Assembly (NCBI RefSeq): GCF_036607905.1
Contig: NZ_CP144555.1
Span: forward strand, 5,270,001 to 5,334,000
Origin: Streptomyces sp. SCSIO 75703
Lineage (GTDB): Bacteria; Actinomycetota; Actinomycetes; Streptomycetales; Streptomycetaceae
DNA length: 64,000 bases
Direction: 5' to 3'
Numbering within the stretch: position 1 is the first letter of the stretch; each line of letters begins with the position of its first letter. Positions 62,218 through 64,000 of the stretch are shown here, one piece after another. The position numbers and the translations under genes are program-made. The notes under the pieces were generated by a model that was not told the origin of the DNA, did not search any database, and was given only the letters and a program-made list of their open reading frames with translations.

Positions 62218-63333
62218 TCAGGCGCCCTCCGCCACCGCGTCCCGCAGCGCGCGGACGAAGGCGTCGGTCGTCGCCCGGTCCCGCACCGCCACCCGCAGCC
62301 ACTCCGCGTCCAGGCCGGGGAAGGTGTCCCCGCGCCGGACCGCGTACCCGGCGGCCCGCAGGCGCCGCCGCACCGCCGCCGCCCCGGGGAGCCGGAGCAG
62401 CACGAACGGGCCCCGCGGCGGCTCCACGACCCGCAGCCCGGCCCCCGCCAGCCCGCGCACCCCGGCGACCAGGTGCTCCCGGTCCGCCGCGATCCGCCGG
62501 GCCGCCTCGGCGGCCTCCGCCAGCGCCCGCGGGCCCACGCACGCCTCGGCCGCCACCAGCGCCGGAGTCGACACCGGCCACAGCGGCTGCGCCCGTTCCA
62601 GCCGCGCCACCGTCCCCGGCGCCGCCAGCACGTACCCGATCCGCAGCCCCGCCAGCCCCCACGTCTTGGTCAGACTGCGCAGCACCACCAGCCCCGGCAC
62701 GTCCGTCCGCCCGGCCAGCGCCTCCCGCTCGCCCGGCACCGCGTCCATGAACGCCTCGTCCACCACCAGCGTCCGCCCCGGCCGGGCCAGCGCCGCGACG
62801 GCGCCCGCCGGGTGCAGCACCGAGGTCGGATTGGTGGGGTTGCCGATCACCACGAGGTCGGCGTCGGCCGGTACCGCGGCCGGATCGAGGCGGAAACCGT
62901 CCGCCGCGTTCAGCACCACCCGCCCGACCCGGTGCCCGGCGTCCGCGAGCGCCGCCTCCGGCTCCGTGAACTGCGGATGCACCACCACCGGCCGGCGGAC
63001 GTCGAGGGCGCGGGCCAGCAGCACGAACGCCTCCGCGGCGCCCGCCGTCAGCAGTACCCGCTCCGGCCCCAGCCCGTGCCGGGCCGCCACCGCCGCCCGC
63101 GCCGCACGGCCGTCCGGGTAGGCGGCGAGGGAGCCGAGCGAGCCGGCGAGGCGCTCGCGCAGCCAGGCGGGCGGGGTGCCGGTCCGCACGTTCACCGCGA
63201 GGTCCACCAGCGCCGAGCCGTCGTCGCGGACCTCGGCGTCCCCGTGGTGGCGCAGGTCGTGCCCGCCCGCGGCGAGGCCGGGCGCGGCGGGGGCGGGGGC
63301 GGGATCAGTGCGCGTGCGAGTGTGCGTGTCCAT
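62218..63333 (-). CDS. cobC: CobC-type PLP-dependent protein (threonine-phosphate decarboxylase-like)
   Basis: 371 residues of the class I/II aminotransferase fold. VVIGNPTNPTSVLHP, VVDEAF and the PLP lysine SLTKTWGLAGLRIGYVL are present. Relatives (Rv2231c type) are assigned to L-threonine-O-3-phosphate decarboxylation in cobalamin synthesis; this is inferred. Its start overlaps the cbiX gene by 29 nt in another frame, and both genes belong to cobalamin biosynthesis. Confidence 0.85.
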   Translation of the reverse strand: MDTHTRTRTDPAPAPAAPGLAAGGHDLRHHGDAEVRDDGSALVDLAVNVRTGTPPAWLRERLAGSLGSLAAYPDGRAARAAVAARHGLGPERVLLTAGAAEAFVLLARALDVRRPVVVHPQFTEPEAALADAGHRVGRVVLNAADGFRLDPAAVPADADLVVIGNPTNPTSVLHPAGAVAALARPGRTLVVDEAFMDAVPGEREALAGRTDVPGLVVLRSLTKTWGLAGLRIGYVLAAPGTVARLERAQPLWPVSTPALVAAEACVGPRALAEAAEAARRIAADREHLVAGVRGLAGAGLRVVEPPRGPFVLLRLPGAAAVRRRLRAAGYAVRRGDTFPGLDAEWLRVAVRDRATTDAFVRALRDAVAEGA

Positions 63334-64000
63334 GGCCGTGATGGTGCCCGTGGTGGTGACCGCCGTCGTCGTCGGGGTGGTAGTGGGGCTGCTGCGGCAG
63401 CCCCACCTTGTCCTCGAAGCCGGGCAGCGCGATCCGGTAGACGCAACTGTCGCAGTTCATCCGCAGGTCGCCCCCGACGGCCTCCTCGTACCGCTCCCAG
63501 ACCAGGTCCAGGAGTTCCGGCTCCGGCCCGATGACGTCCGCCGAGCGGACCTCGGCCTCCGGGTGGGCGGCGGCCCACCTCTCGGTCTGGCGCCGCACCC
63601 GGTCCGGCAGGATGCCGGTGAACAGGAAGTACGGCAGGACCACGATCCGCCGCGCGCCCAGCCGCAGGCAGCGGTCCAGCCCGCCCGGCACGTCCGGCCG
63701 GGCCAGCGACACGAACGCCGTCTCCACACCGGCGTAGCCGCGCCCCTCCCACAGCAGCCGGGCCGCCTTGAACACCTCGGCGTTGGCGTCCGGATCGGTC
63801 GAGCCGCGCCCGACCAGCAGCACGGTCACCTCGGCGGGGTCCCAGGACGGGTCGACCGCCTCGGCGAACCGCCGCTCCAGCACCCGCAGCAGCGAGGGGT
63901 GCGGGCCCAGCGGCCGGCCGTAGGTGTACGTGATGCCCGGGTGGCGTTCCTTCTCGCGGGCCAGCGCGGCCGGGATGTCGCCCTTGGCGTGCCCGGCGGA
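63305..64000 (-). CDS. cbiX: Sirohydrochlorin cobalt-chelatase, N-terminus outside the window
   Basis: Inserts Co2+ into sirohydrochlorin in the anaerobic cobalamin pathway. Only the C-terminal 231 residues are visible, with SAGHAKGDIP near the edge (part of the metal-binding histidine region), VTVLLVGRGSTDPDAN and RIVVLPYFLFTGIL of the second domain, and an NCDSCVYR pair. The protein ends in DDDGGHHHGHHHGHGHAHSHAH-like tail, rich in His and Asp, for cobalt or zinc storage. The gene is cut by the right edge. Confidence 0.92.
   Translation of the reverse strand, partial: SAGHAKGDIPAALAREKERHPGITYTYGRPLGPHPSLLRVLERRFAEAVDPSWDPAEVTVLLVGRGSTDPDANAEVFKAARLLWEGRGYAGVETAFVSLARPDVPGGLDRCLRLGARRIVVLPYFLFTGILPDRVRRQTERWAAAHPEAEVRSADVIGPEPELLDLVWERYEEAVGGDLRMNCDSCVYRIALPGFEDKVGLPQQPHYHPDDDGGHHHGHHHGHGHAHSHAH

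Overview
The window is chromosomal DNA from a Streptomyces or a very close relative. GC content is far above 70%, third codon positions are mostly G or C, GTG and TTG starts are common, and neighbouring genes often overlap by ATGA or GTGA. Gene order, from memory, follows the S. coelicolor SCO1953 to SCO1858 stretch, with some genes missing. No tRNA, rRNA, CRISPR array, intact insertion sequence or prophage was found.

Layout. 1-4580: 3' part of uvrC, then rapZ, yvcK and the sporulation regulator whiA, all overlapping. 5184-18758: a central-carbon block of gap, pgk, tpiA, secG, an rbpA-type gene, pgi and an unknown membrane protein on the + strand, facing tkt, tal, zwf, opcA and pgl on the - strand. 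19118-24969: ctaB, a small conserved protein, an amidohydrolase, ctaA and a drug-type ABC exporter. 25301-31895: an eight-gene suf operon (sufR, sufB, sufD, Rieske ferredoxin, sufC, sufS, sufU, sufT-like) with a CAAC-N6-GTTG site over the sufR start. 32079-36177: an SMR pump with its TetR regulator, dapD, a decayed dapA pseudogene, and a holin-X/DUF3618 pair. 36268-44009: a secreted nuclease, an unknown 478-residue protein, a GntR regulator with ACC deaminase, a DUF1707 protein, a double TerD-domain protein and a 77-residue protein.

44142-49196: a polyol-type ABC importer with a zinc dehydrogenase and a DeoR repressor. 49913-53753: a uronate-dehydrogenase-like gene, an acetyltransferase, an IclR regulator and a ketoglutarate-semialdehyde-type dehydrogenase, which look like the first and last steps of oxidative uronate breakdown. 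53894-59527: a FrnE/DsbA-like protein, the ectABCD osmolyte operon and a class V aminotransferase. 59757-64000: an amidohydrolase, a LAXTG-anchored wall protein, and two cobalamin-pathway genes (cobC-like, and cbiX cut by the window edge).

The genes work mostly as local modules: glycolysis and pentose phosphate flux with NADPH supply, heme A synthesis for cytochrome oxidase, Fe-S assembly, osmoprotection, sugar uptake and development. The strongest non-gene signals are nine genes with a TAnnnT -10 box 6-8 nt from the start codon (leaderless transcripts), a 29-bp hairpin sequence present twice in opposite orientation 20 kb apart, the dapA pseudogene, and a set of operator-like palindromes each lying next to a regulator gene. 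No clearly undescribed multi-gene system was found; the best candidates for new biology are the repeated hairpin element and the unassigned palindromes.
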